Shown in pieces: positions 34,375-44,700 of a stretch of DNA of 64,000 nt. Within the stretch, counting starts at the first letter, position 1; the number at the start of each line of letters is the position of its first letter. Below the pieces are notes generated by a model. The model was given only the letters and a program-made list of their open reading frames with translations. It searched no databases and had not been told where the DNA came from. The stretch spans positions 3,534,001 through 3,598,000 of the forward strand of contig NZ_LT607409.1 of NCBI RefSeq assembly GCF_900091505.1, in the 5' to 3' direction. The stretch is from Micromonospora chokoriensis. GTDB lineage: Bacteria; Actinomycetota; Actinomycetes; Mycobacteriales; Micromonosporaceae. The position numbers and the translations under genes are program-made.

Positions 34375-35881
34375 CCAACGCCGTTCAGTTAGGGCGGTGG
34401 TAGGGGGGTCAAGGGTCGGGGCTGATGACGTCGATGCTGGTGGTGGCTTTGTAGCTGTGTCGGTCGATGGTCGGGCCGCGGGCTTGGTATTTCGAGTTCG
34501 AGCGTTTGATCATGCGGGTTTTGGTGCGTAGGCGGCGTCTGGGTAGCAGGTTCGCTAGGACGTGCTCGCCGATGACGCCGACGAGGTCGATGACGGTGTC
34601 GGCGATGATCCCGGCGGCGTGCACGATCTGGTCGCGGGCGGTGTTGAGGGCGGTGGTGAAGCTGGCTCGGTCGGGGTCGAGGCCGGGTTGGCTGTCGGTG
34701 GCGTCGGTCATGGCGGTGCGTAGCAGTTGGTAGACGATGAGCAGGGCGTGGATTTCCTGATCGATGCCGTCGGGGGTGCGGGCGCGTAGGACGCGGCCGG
34801 CGAGGATCGAGGATTTCAGTTCGAGGTAGGCGGTCTCGATTTCCCAGCGTTCGTGGTAGATCCGGATCAGGTCGGTGGCGGGATGGGTGTGTGGGTTGAG
34901 CAGGGTGGTGATCAGCCGGTAGTCGCCGGTGTGGGTGCCAGCGGTGGTGGTGATGCTGATCTGGGCTTCGACGACGCGGACCGTGGGGGCGCCGATCTTC
35001 GACAGCCAGGATCTGTCGGGTAGGCGGGCGGTGATCGGCAGGCGGCGGTTGGCTTTGGCGCGGATCAGTAGATGCGCGCCGGTCGCGGCGATGGTGGTCA
35101 GGAGGTCGGCGGCGGCGTAGTTGCGGTCGGCCAGCAGCAGCATTCCGGGACGCAGGCTCCGGGTCAGCGTTCGGGCCTGGTCGAGTTCACCGACGCTGAC
35201 CGGGTCGAACACGGCATCGATGACCGACCGGGTGCCGCAGGTCAGCAAGGCGCTCAACCGTAACTGGGGGTAGCCGGAGCTGCCGTTGGTGCAGCGATGT
35301 TTGGTGTATCGGCTGGTGTTGGCCGGTGAGTCCGCGACGACCAGGGTGGTGCCGTCGATCACGGTCAGCAGCAGGCCCTGCCAGCGCACCTGCGGGGCGC
35401 TCGTCGCGGCAGGACCGCGCAGCAGGTCGAACAGCGCCTGCACCGGTCGCGGGCCGAGGCGTTGCCGGGCCTGTCGTAACGCGCTGCCGCTGGGCGCCAC
35501 GATCGGTAGACCACGCAGGCCGCTGGTGAGTTTCGACCACACCTGCCGGTAGCCGAGTTCAGCGAACAGGCAGCCCGCGAGCAGCAGATACACCACGACC
35601 CGCGCCGGCAGCAGCCGGACCCGCGACTGCGTACGCCCGGTCGCGGCCAACACATCATCGACCATCTCGAACGGCACCAGCCGGGTCAGCTCGCCCAGAT
35701 GGCCCGGCGCGAACACCCCAGCGGCCACCGTCGCCGTCCGGGATATGGCAATCTGATCTGCCAGCGGAGCTCCAGGTGTCAGGGCGTCTTAGAGTGACCA
35801 ACCTCTATACCGAAGCTCCGCTGCTTCACGTCTCAGACACGCCTTGACACCCCGACCACCGCCCTAACTGAACGGCGTTGG
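34375..35881. mobile_element. IS4-type insertion sequence
   Basis: About 1.5 kb with about 38-bp inverted repeats beginning CCAACGCCGTTCAGTTAGGG and continuing CGGTGGT, three mismatches (34375-34412 and 35844-35881). GGTCTAG occurs on both sides (34366-34372 and 35881-35887), a likely 7-bp target duplication overlapping the end of the element by one base. Confidence 0.85.
34409..35728 (-). CDS. IS4 family transposase
   Basis: 439 aa. DDE catalytic residues in TVIDGTTLVVAD, LLADRNYAAADLL and the YREK block YHERWEIETAYLELK, which defines the IS4 family. An N-terminal DUF4372-like helical domain precedes them. Intact and potentially active. Confidence 0.92.
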   Translation of the reverse strand: MAAGVFAPGHLGELTRLVPFEMVDDVLAATGRTQSRVRLLPARVVVYLLLAGCLFAELGYRQVWSKLTSGLRGLPIVAPSGSALRQARQRLGPRPVQALFDLLRGPAATSAPQVRWQGLLLTVIDGTTLVVADSPANTSRYTKHRCTNGSSGYPQLRLSALLTCGTRSVIDAVFDPVSVGELDQARTLTRSLRPGMLLLADRNYAAADLLTTIAATGAHLLIRAKANRRLPITARLPDRSWLSKIGAPTVRVVEAQISITTTAGTHTGDYRLITTLLNPHTHPATDLIRIYHERWEIETAYLELKSSILAGRVLRARTPDGIDQEIHALLIVYQLLRTAMTDATDSQPGLDPDRASFTTALNTARDQIVHAAGIIADTVIDLVGVIGEHVLANLLPRRRLRTKTRMIKRSNSKYQARGPTIDRHSYKATTSIDVISPDP

Positions 35882-35883
35882 GT

Positions 35884-36920
35884 CTAGCCCGTGTTTCGTA
35901 AGTGGGCGTGGGCCGGGTGAGGTCACGGCGTGGCGGTGATCGATAACTGAAGAGGTCTCCGGTAAGTGGGTTAGCGACCAAGCAAACCTGAATACCGGAG
36001 ACCTCGTGGCCAGCCTAGCGGCGGCGGCGCGGCATGACCTGAGCGACATCCAGTGGCAGCATCTGCACCCGTTGCTGCCTGCGGAATCGGCGCGGGGAAG
36101 ACCGTGCAAGTGGACCAGACGACAGATCATCGACGGCATACGGTGGCGGGTACGCACCGGTGCGCCATGGCGTGACGTGCCCGAGAACTACGCCCCATGG
36201 CAAACGCTGTACCGGTGGTTCCGCCGCTGGCAACGTGACGGCACCTGGGCCCGCATCCTGGCCGGGCTCCAAGCCGCCGCCGACACGGCCGGGCGCATCG
36301 ACTGGAGCGTCAGCGTCGACTCCACGATCAGCCGCGCCCACCAACACGCCGCTGGCGCCCGCCGTGACGGCGACCAGCAGAAAGAACCACCCGGCGGGAT
36401 CCTCACCGAGCCTGCCGATCACGCGCTGGGCCGCTCGCGAGGCGGATGGAGCACCAAGACTCACCTTGCCTGCGAACAGGGCCGCAAGGTCTTGGCCACC
36501 GTCGTCACGGCCGGGCATCGCGGTGACAGCCCGCAATTCACCACGGTCCTCGACCGTATCCGCGTTACCCGGTCCGGGCCCGGTCGGCCCCGGACCCGCC
36601 CGCAACAGGTCCTCGCAGACCGGGCCTACACGTCCAGGGCCAACCGCGCCTACCTGCGCCGACGCGGAATCAAGGCCTGCATCCCGAGCAAGCGCGACCA
36701 AGACGCACACCGCCGCGCGAAAGGCTCCCGCGGCGGCCGGCCACCCGCCTTCAACCCTGAGACCTACCGCCAGCGCCACGCCGTGGAGTGCGGCATCAAC
36801 CAACTCAAACAACACCGCGCCATGGCCACCCGCTACGACAAACTGGCCGTCCGCTACGAAGCCACCCTGACCATCGCCGCCATCAACCAGTACCTCCGAG
36901 CCTTATGAAACACGGGCTAG
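35884..36920. mobile_element. IS5-type insertion sequence, copy 2
   Basis: 1037 bp, CTAG to CTAG, same inverted repeats as copy 1 (CTAGCCCGTGTTTCGTAAG at the left, complement of CTTATGAAACACGGGCTAG at the right) and opposite orientation. It sits in the CTAG of the IS4-type element's right target duplication, so it inserted after the IS4-type element. Confidence 0.92.
36006..36908 (+). CDS. IS5 family transposase (copy 2)
   Basis: 300 aa, identical in protein sequence to the copy at 19479-20381, with the same DDE residues (SVDSTIS, LADRAY, VECGIN). Identity over the whole product indicates very recent transposition or gene conversion. Confidence 0.92.
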   Translation: MASLAAAARHDLSDIQWQHLHPLLPAESARGRPCKWTRRQIIDGIRWRVRTGAPWRDVPENYAPWQTLYRWFRRWQRDGTWARILAGLQAAADTAGRIDWSVSVDSTISRAHQHAAGARRDGDQQKEPPGGILTEPADHALGRSRGGWSTKTHLACEQGRKVLATVVTAGHRGDSPQFTTVLDRIRVTRSGPGRPRTRPQQVLADRAYTSRANRAYLRRRGIKACIPSKRDQDAHRRAKGSRGGRPPAFNPETYRQRHAVECGINQLKQHRAMATRYDKLAVRYEATLTIAAINQYLRAL

Positions 36921-37288
36921 ACCGCGAACGGCCACCAGGAGAGGCTGCTGTCCTCGTAGTAGTCCTTGTTGCAGACCCCCCAGGTGCCGACCGGCAGGTA
37001 GCTGACGCACTCGCCGTTCCGGTACAGCGAGCCGTTGCGGTAGTTCTCCCACTCGATGCCCACGCCGCTGTAGGAGCTGGTGTCCCGGCGCAACCACCAC
37101 TTGTCGCCGTAGGCCTCGAAACAGGCCTGCATCACCCCGCTGACCGGCTTGCAGGACAGGCCGGACGACGGCGGCGTGCCACGCACGGCGTAGTTCGTCT
37201 CGTACGCCGGCGCGGCGCTCGCCGGGGTAGCCATGACGAGGGTCGCCGCGACGGCCGCGGCGGGCATCAGGACGGTCCGTAGCTTCAT
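36917..37288 (-). CDS. Small secreted protein
   Basis: 123 aa from ATG 37288 (GGGAGG upstream). Signal peptide MKLRTVLMPAAAVAATLVMA with cleavage near ASA/AP. Mature part about 95 residues with two Cys pairs (CKPVSGVMQACFEAYGDKWW; GECVSYLPVGTWGVC) and aromatic-rich text, likely a small disulfide-bonded beta domain. Its TAG stop is the CTAG at the IS5 junction. Function unknown. Confidence 0.75.
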   Translation of the reverse strand: MKLRTVLMPAAAVAATLVMATPASAAPAYETNYAVRGTPPSSGLSCKPVSGVMQACFEAYGDKWWLRRDTSSYSGVGIEWENYRNGSLYRNGECVSYLPVGTWGVCNKDYYEDSSLSWWPFAV

Positions 37289-37560
37289 GGAGCCTCCCAG
37301 GTCCGTGTCGCCGTGGTGGCGACGGTGTCGGTGCCGTCGTTGCCGGTCGGCCTCTGCAGCCAGCACCGGCGGTTTCGGCGTTGGGACCACCGTGCCGAAG
37401 CGACCGTGAACGGACCTTGGACCCACCTTGGACGCCGGCCTCGCCCCGCCCGGTTCTATCAGGTCCGGTCATCGACGCCGACGTGCGCCGCTGGACCCCG
37501 CTTCCGGCGGGTTGGCCGTCGTCGGCGAGAAGCTGCCGCAGGTGGGTGGGAGTGAGCCGG

Positions 37561-37720
37561 GACGGGACGCTTGCGCTTCTTCCGGGCTGGCCCGGACCTT
37601 GACGTCGTCGAGGAGTGCGCGTCGCAGCGTCCGGTGGAACCGTTCCACCGTGCCGGTCGTGGTGGGCGAGCGGGGTTTGGTGTTGCGGGCCGCGATGCCG
37701 TTCTCGAACATCACCTCGGC
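37561..37720 (-). pseudogene. IS481-type transposase scrap
   Basis: FENGIAARNTKPRSPTTTGT followed by VERFHRTL corresponds to the end of an rve integrase core (R-P-x-T-N-G-x-VERFHRTL, including the catalytic Glu). Only about 50 codons remain, fused in frame to the tail of the hypothetical gene upstream. Confidence 0.7.
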
Positions 37721-38550
37721 CGGCACGCTGTTTCCGGCGTACGAGGGCCCGGATGTGCTGAGTGAGGCGGGGCCCGGCCGGGCTGGCGCTGGGTGAACCG
37801 CGACGCGGGCCTGCGGTGGTGGCTCCGGCAGCTTCCATTGCAGGATCTGCTCGTGGCTGGGTGCGGTCCATTTTCCGAACGTCGACAAGTCGTATGGCTC
37901 AAGGCAGACGTAACGGTCCAAGGCGGTGCCGATGCTTTCGTCGCCGGGTCCGACGAGGGAGCGCAGCAGGTCGGCGTCGAAGCGTTCCCGGGACACGGGT
38001 TCGGTGATACCGCGCAGGTGGTCGGCAAGTCCGGGCAGGTTGACGCCGGGAAGACGGTCGCTTCCCGCTGGTCCAGGTTCGTGCCGTTGTGGTCGGTGTG
38101 CTGCCAGGTGATGCGGACCGCGTAGACGGAATCCGGACCGGGCCCAGGTGGGCCGACGACGCGCAGCGCCGCGTCAGGGGTGAAGGTCGCGTCGCGCGTG
38201 GCGGCGCCGGAGGGCAGCGGCCACATGTCGTTTACGAGGTACGCGAGCCGGTCGGGGTGGGCGACGATCGCCTTGTCCTCGAAGAAGAAGTAGGCCAGGT
38301 CCACCTCGTCGTCGTTGGTACGCACTCGCAGCTCGACGAGGGTCTGTGGAGATGGCAGGCGGTGCTCCTCGATCGCCTCGAAGAGCGAGTCGAAACCGTA
38401 GGGGCCGCCGCCGATCTCGGCATCGAGAAGCGCCTGTGGGTCGTCGTGATGCCAGGCGCGCTGGAACCAGCCGAGTACCGTCATCTCGGGCACGTGGAAG
38501 ACCAATGTGCTGAACGGAGAATCCACGCGCGACCGCTCCACGAAATACAC
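37721..38550 (-). pseudogene. Hypothetical protein gene with a frameshift
   Basis: From ATG 38550 the product begins MYFVERSRVDSPFSTLVFHV and includes RVRTNDDEVDLAYFFFEDKA. At about 38040-38055 (after REATVFP) the coding text changes frame and continues GVNLPGLADHLRGITEPVSR to APSHEQILQWK. One base missing in a C/G-rich run explains it. The full product would be about 250-270 aa; family not recognised. The 3' end is fused to the IS481 scrap. Confidence 0.65.
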
Positions 38551-38803
38551 GTGAGGAGCTTAGGTGTGCGAGTGGAGACCGCGTACGCCCTGATGTTCAG
38601 CCTCTTGACGGAACCAGGGGGTCGGGTCTGCTGCACCGATAGGTGACATCCGAGATGGCTTGCCCGGCGGGCAGGCTGGAAGGATGTCGCTGTGCCCATC
38701 GAGCTCTCGCCCGATGTACGACCGGGTGGTGGCGTGCCGCGCACAGGGACGTGAGCGAGAATGGGCCCGTTCGAACTGTGCGCACCCCTGGAAGGACCCT
38801 CCC

Positions 38804-39841
38804 TTGGCCGGTGGACTCGTAGCCCTGCTGGATGACGTGGCGGTGCTGGCCCGTGCCGCTGCCGCGTCGATCGATGACATCGGGGCGGCCGCCGCGAAGG
38901 CCGGCGCCAAGGCTGCGGGCGTCGTCGTCGACGATGCTGCTGTCACGCCGCAGTACGTGCGGAGCCTGGCGGCCGAGCGCGAGTTGCCGATTATCAAGCG
39001 CATTGCCGTGGGGTCGCTGCGCAACAAGTTCCTCATCATCCTGCCGGCGGTGCTGCTGCTCAGTCAGTTCGTGCCCTGGCTGCTCACTCCGATCCTCATG
39101 CTCGGCGGTGCCTACCTCTGTTACGAAGGCGCGGAGAAGGTGTGGGCCAAGATCGCCCATCACGGTGTCTCCGGCGCGGGCGAGGAGACGGTGCAGGACG
39201 AGACGACACTGGTGTCCGGGGCGGTACGAACTGACCTGATCCTCTCGGCGGAGATCATGGTCATCAGCCTCAACGAGGTGATCGATGAGGCGTTCTGGTC
39301 CCGCCTGGTGATCCTGGCTGTCGTCGCTGTCCTCATCACCGTTCTGGTGTACGGCGTGGTGGCCCTGATCGTGAAGATGGACGACGCAGGGCTGCGCCTG
39401 TCGCAACGGTCCGGCGCCGTGGCCACGTTCGGCCGCGGTCTGGTGAGGGCGATGCCGGTGGTTCTCACCGTGCTGACGGTGGTCGGCACCGCAGCGATGC
39501 TGTGGGTGGGCGGGCACATCCTGCTGCTGGGTACGAACGAGCTGAACCTGCACTTCCTGTACGAGGCCGTGCACCACGTGGAGGTCGCCGCCCACGACGC
39601 CACGGGTGTTCTCGGTGGGCTCGTCGGCTGGCTCGTCAACACGGTGGCCAGCGCGATCCTCGGGCTGATCGTCGGAGCGCTGGTCGTGCTGGTCATGACT
39701 CTCACGCTCCACCGCCGCAAACCCAAGGCTGCGGCTGCGACTGCGGCGGCGACGACTGGTACTGACGGCACCAACCCCGTGCCGCCGAGCCGTGCAGCTC
39801 AGCGTCTCGACGCTCCTGCGGACCGAGCGCCGCGCGGTTGA
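38804..39841 (+). CDS. DUF808 family membrane protein
   Basis: 345 aa from TTG 38804, chosen because GGAAGGA lies 8-14 nt upstream and the family start AGGLVALLDDVAVLARAAAA follows. Conserved VTPQYVRSLAAERELPIIKR and RNKFLIILPAVLLLSQFVPW, then several membrane helices and an Ala/Pro-rich tail. DUF808 (YedI-like) proteins are inner-membrane proteins of unknown function. Confidence 0.88.
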   Translation: MAGGLVALLDDVAVLARAAAASIDDIGAAAAKAGAKAAGVVVDDAAVTPQYVRSLAAERELPIIKRIAVGSLRNKFLIILPAVLLLSQFVPWLLTPILMLGGAYLCYEGAEKVWAKIAHHGVSGAGEETVQDETTLVSGAVRTDLILSAEIMVISLNEVIDEAFWSRLVILAVVAVLITVLVYGVVALIVKMDDAGLRLSQRSGAVATFGRGLVRAMPVVLTVLTVVGTAAMLWVGGHILLLGTNELNLHFLYEAVHHVEVAAHDATGVLGGLVGWLVNTVASAILGLIVGALVVLVMTLTLHRRKPKAAAATAAATTGTDGTNPVPPSRAAQRLDAPADRAPRG

Positions 39842-40299
39842 CCGCACCATCACCGCAACTCGACCACGGGGGTCAGGCGTTCCGGTGCTGAACCGCGCTA
39901 AAAAGCCTGTTTCACAAGAACTGGCCGGCCTGCGGCGGGCCCGGACGAAGCCCGGCGGCGTTGCGGCTTCGTCCGAATACACCATCGGTATCCGGATGGA
40001 ACCGCGCCTTGCCGGATCGCTGCCCGGACTCCGCCTCGGCTCGATCGCCCTCATGAAACAGGGCGCCAGCACATTCGGCTGGCCGCACTAGAGGCCGACG
40101 GTATGGCTGAGGCTGCACTTCGGGACATGCACACCACTGCGGATGAGGTCTTGGCTGCACACGGACACGAACGGCGAGATTCGTCGCTCGCGCCGACTGA
40201 ACCGGCAACGGCCGGCGCAGTGACGAGAGGCGCCCTCGAAGACCTCGCGGCGTACCGCGTGCTCGCCGCGGAACACGACCCGCCCAGTCCGCCCCGTCA
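39842..40299. other. Gene-poor gap beside recombinase scrap
   Basis: About 460 bp with no convincing gene. It probably contains the decayed 3' end of the serine recombinase on the minus strand, but I could not follow its frame with confidence. Confidence 0.35.
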
Positions 40300-40590
40300 G
40301 CGGTAGCGCGGGGGCGCTGGCGTCGCCGCTGCGTCGGATGTGGTGGGGTGCGAAGGCGGTGGCCGGACCAGCGTCGATCGGCTCGGTGAGGGAATTCTCG
40401 CGCAGGTACACGTTGCCGGATGATCGACTTGGTCGGCGAGGGCGCATCCCTGCGGGGAAGCGGCAACGGTAGTAGGCGTCGCCGTGGTTGTACTGGTCCT
40501 GCATGCGTCGGTCGTAGGCGGCGCAGTAGATCATGCCGGAAGACGTACGGGTTGCGGGTGCGCGAATGCGCCGTTCTGCGATCGTCTCGT
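40300..40590 (-). pseudogene. Serine recombinase zinc-ribbon remnant
   Basis: The minus strand reads SGMIYCAAYDRRMQ, YYRCRF, SGNVYLRENSLTEPID and ATAFAPHH, the zinc beta-ribbon and following helix of actinobacterial large serine recombinases. The second Cys of the first C-x2-C pair is Tyr and the surrounding text is scrambled. A different family member from the 13-kb remnant. Confidence 0.65.
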
Positions 40591-40650
40591 CACTGCTATA
40601 AAGGAGGCAGTCCTGTCGAGGAGCTGAGTACGTGGTGAACCGGATTCTGC

Positions 40651-41631
40651 ATGACCGCTGACCCGACCACGCGACTTGTGGCCGCCGCGTTGCGAGCTCT
40701 TCCCCGTGCCGACGAGAGCCCCATGCCGGTGGACGAAATCTGCCGCAAGGCCGGATTTGCTCAGGAGGCCGCGGCGACGGCGGCACCCGTCCTGACCACC
40801 TTTCTAACCCTGTTCGGGGTCGTGGCAGTCGACGACCGGCAGGCGGTCAAAGCCAAGTCCCGCACTGCCTCGCTGCTCGCCCGCAGCCTGGCCGAACACC
40901 TCGACGAGAGTCGTTCCCTGCTGGACAACTGGTCGCGGACGGCCATGACCGACGCCCCCTACGCTGAGCAAGAGATACTCGCCGGGCCACTGTTCCTCTA
41001 CCTGCTGGAACGGCGGCGGCTCGCCCGGGACGGGAACGCGCTTCCGCTTGAGCAGGCGAAGGTCGCTCAGGTGCTCGTCAGCCGACGCCAGGGCGGCGAC
41101 GCTCCAGCCTTCCTGTTGCTCTACGACGCGACGGCACGGCGGTTCCAACTTCCCGGCGGTCACATCCGGGCCGACGACCCGTCGCCGCACGAGGCGGCCG
41201 TCCGTGAACTCGAGGAGGAGATACCCGACTTCCGGTTCGACCCGCAGCGGGACCGACTCGAGATGCTGGGCACGGTGACCGTCACCGAGGTGTCGCGCAG
41301 CAACGGAGTGGTAACGGGGTACGAGATGACGTTCTTTCACCTGCGTACCACCCGTACCAGGCTGGATGGCGGCCCGCAGGCACAGTGGGCACCGGCGCAG
41401 ATTCTGCTGACAGCTGACGCTCATGTAGCCGGCCGGCGGCTGAACACGGCCGGACTGAGGCTACTCAACCCGACCGTGCCGGGCAGCCTGGCCGGGTTGC
41501 CGCCCAGCTTCGTGGCGGCAAGACGGGGCTGGATCACCACCACCGCGAAGACGAAGCCGCTGGAGTTCTGGGGCCTAGTCATCGGCATCGTCGGGGTGCT
41601 GATCTCCGTGGTCTTCTTCCTGTTGTCCTAA
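40651..41631 (+). CDS. NUDIX hydrolase with C-terminal membrane anchor
   Basis: 326 aa. N-terminal winged-helix-like segment (about 5-75), NUDIX box GGHIRADDPSPHEAAVRELE then EEI (residues 169-191, matching Gx5Ex7REUxEExGU except the last Gly), and a C-terminal hydrophobic helix FWGLVIGIVGVLISVVFFLL (about 304-326) that would tether it to the membrane. Substrate unknown (a nucleoside diphosphate derivative in relatives). It converges on the giant STAND gene, 84 bp apart. Partnership is possible but not shown. Confidence 0.8.
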   Translation: MTADPTTRLVAAALRALPRADESPMPVDEICRKAGFAQEAAATAAPVLTTFLTLFGVVAVDDRQAVKAKSRTASLLARSLAEHLDESRSLLDNWSRTAMTDAPYAEQEILAGPLFLYLLERRRLARDGNALPLEQAKVAQVLVSRRQGGDAPAFLLLYDATARRFQLPGGHIRADDPSPHEAAVRELEEEIPDFRFDPQRDRLEMLGTVTVTEVSRSNGVVTGYEMTFFHLRTTRTRLDGGPQAQWAPAQILLTADAHVAGRRLNTAGLRLLNPTVPGSLAGLPPSFVAARRGWITTTAKTKPLEFWGLVIGIVGVLISVVFFLLS

Positions 41632-41715
41632 GCAGATATCCGCTTCCGCCGCTGGATCTGCTTGTACCTCTGGCGCCGCTTGCACCACCAGAGGTCCGTG
41701 CGGTGCCAGCCCGGT

Positions 41716-44700
41716 TCATTCGTCGTCCGTCCCCAGGAACTGCAGCGGCACCGACGGGGTCGGCTCGCCGGGGCGGCGCATGACCCGTCTGCCCGGTCCG
41801 AGTTCGTCCACGACCCATCCGTGCCTGACGACCAGGGCCTGTAGCTTCGGCGGCTTGGTCTCGACTCCTCTGGCCAGCAACGCCGACCGCAGCCGGTCGC
41901 CCACAGTGGTCAAATACAACGGCAAACCCGACTGGACCATCTGCGTCACGATCTCATTCAGCAGGACCTCCCAGTCGACCGGATTGCTCGGCCCTGCTAC
42001 CGCGGGGGCATTCATACCGGTGGAGGGCCCTGTGACCGGAGCGACCGGGCTGAGGAGGTGGACGTCGGGCCGCACCTCGGTAACTGTCCAACCCGGCAGC
42101 TTGTCGATGTACGCCTTCAGCGACTTACCCACTACGGCCGTGTACGGGTCGGCCCCCAGAACAGTACGTAGTCTCGCCCCCAGGACCTGCAGGATCGGCT
42201 CCTGATCGTTGTCCACCATGCTCTGGTACGTCGATGCCAGGGCATCCTCGAAGGCCCTTCCCTCGGTCCGGGCCTCGGAGAACGACTCGGCCGGCGGGTC
42301 CGGCTGAGTGGTCGCGGCGACCTCGACGACGGGACTCACCCTCCAGTTTTTTACTGTCCAGCCGGGCAGCTTTTCCAGCCGGGACAATAGCGAGCTGTTG
42401 CCGATGACGAAGTTGTACCGATCGCCGAGGACCCGCTTCAGCTCGGCCTGCACCTTCTTGACCGTCGGCCACTTCCCGTCGGCCGACCGCAGCGACGCGA
42501 CGGCCCCGGCGACGGCAGCCCCGAGCTCCGCGTCACGATTCTTGCGCGCCGTGGCCGCAGTGGTGTGGCCGATAGACGCCGCAGTCCGTTCGCCGCCGCC
42601 GACCCGGCCGAACGCGACCGGCGAACGCAGCTTGATCTTCTGTTGCGCGCCGGTTCCGAATCGGTGTAGCCAGGCGTACTGACCCCACAAGGCGTCCAGT
42701 GACGGCACGCCGAGGCGTTGAGCTAGGGGAGCCGCGCCGACGAACCGGGACTCGGCCCAGTCACGCACCTCCGTGACCGGGACGCTGTCACGGTCGTCGG
42801 CGAGCAGCCGCTCCAGCTCGATGTGCAGGTCCGACTCAAACCGCCCGGGCAGGTCCGCGACGTCAACCGTTTCACCGCCCACATAGCTCGTCGTCTCCGG
42901 GAACAGTTCGACGTCACGGGCGTCGGCGCCTCGCGGGCCGAGCGTGAGGACGAATCTGACCACCTGCCCGCGCTTCGGCGATCGGCCGGGCTCTCGGTTG
43001 ACGATCCGGTCGAAGTCGAAGTTCATCCGCAGGTCGTCGACCGCCTGGATGATGCCGGTGCGGTTCTGCTCGCTGACGTACAGGATGCGACCGATCTGTT
43101 CGCCTTCAGCCCGAGCGAGGGCGGACATCCGGCCGTCGGTGGTGCGGCCCGCAGCGAGCAGGTAGACGATGGGGTCGTCGTCATTGGTAAGGGAGAATCG
43201 GTCTGCGTCCCGGATGATCGAGGCGATGTCGACGTCCGCCATCTGAAACGCCGCACGCACACGCTCCACCAGGAAGGACAGTTGCGTGTCGCCGACCGAG
43301 GAACGGGCCTCCAGTAGAGCAGTCGCGAATGAAACTATCCGGTCTCGGTGCAGTTCGTCGGCGCGCTCGGTCTGCCGTTGCTGAGGTACGGCACGGTTCT
43401 GCCGGGGGAGCAGCGGGACATGTTCCCGGTGCCGATCGGCTTCGCGCGCATGCAGCGCGTCGGGGAGATGACCCGGCTCTACCGCCCAAGCCCGCAGGCC
43501 CTCCGGGCTGAAACCGAGGAAGAAGTTGACCTCGTCGTTCTCGTTGCTGTCTTTCTGGAAGCCCCCGATGATGGGCACGAAGAACGCCGTGACCTTCTCG
43601 GCCAGCTCGATCCGGCCAGCCTGCGGGCCGTCGATGTAGTCGATGATCCCATTCACGCGCTGCAGCGGCTCGGTGTTGCTCCAGAAGTTGGCGGGCCGAT
43701 TCCAACCGCCGAGATCGGTGTCGGCCACCAGCGGGCACCATGCCGGCGAGGTGGCCAGCCAGAGAAACGCCTGGCGGGTCCGGCCGATCATATTCTTGTA
43801 AGCTTGCTGCTGCGGCACGATGAACCGGTCTCGGTCGTCCATCCGGCCGTCGAACCAGAGGTAGAACTGCAGGCAGTACTGATAGTAGTGGGACCGCCAG
43901 GACGGGAACCGGTCGGACCAGCCCTTCAGCTTGCCCAGTACCTCGTCGATGTCGAACCCGGGCAGCAGCTTGTACGCCTCGAACCACAGCCGGTAGTCCT
44001 CCTCCTTCCGGCTGCTCAGCGACAGATTGTGGTTGGCCAGTTGGACGATGCGCCGCAGCTCGTCCTCATCCAGTTCGCGCCAGCTGCGCTTGCCCCGCAC
44101 GTAGTAGGCCTGGGCGAGCGCGCGGCGCAAGGCCGGGCTGCTGCGGGTACCCGCGACGGCGACCTCCCACAGCTCGACGACAGAGTCGAGGTCGTCGTAG
44201 AGCCGGCGGATGTCGGTCTGGCAGCGGGTCATGTAGATATCCGGCTGTTCCAGCGTGCCGTACAACTGGGCTGCGGCGTCGAGCAGCTCGTTGGCCACGG
44301 TGAGGTTCTCGGTGATCCACTCGCTGGCGTCGTTGTCCAGCTCGGCGACCGACTGCACTCCCTGCGCGCGCTTGAGGACCTCCGCCACGTCGACGATCGC
44401 CTGAACGTGGGTGATGTAGCCGTAGATGCCGTCGGGGCTCAACTCCCGGGCCGTGGTGAAGCATTCCACGGTACGCGCGAACCACTCGTCGGTGGCGATC
44501 ATCACCGCGGACAATCCGTACCGCCGGGCGCGGCGCATCTCCTGGCGCATCCGGCTGCGCCGGACCAGGCCCAGCGTGTGGTGGTGCAGTGCATCGCCGG
44601 GGACCAGTTCGACGGCCCGGCTCACATACTCCTCGGCTTTGTCCAACTCGCGGTCAATGACGTACATCTGGTGCCGGCCGAGGTGATTCCAGAAATGTGG

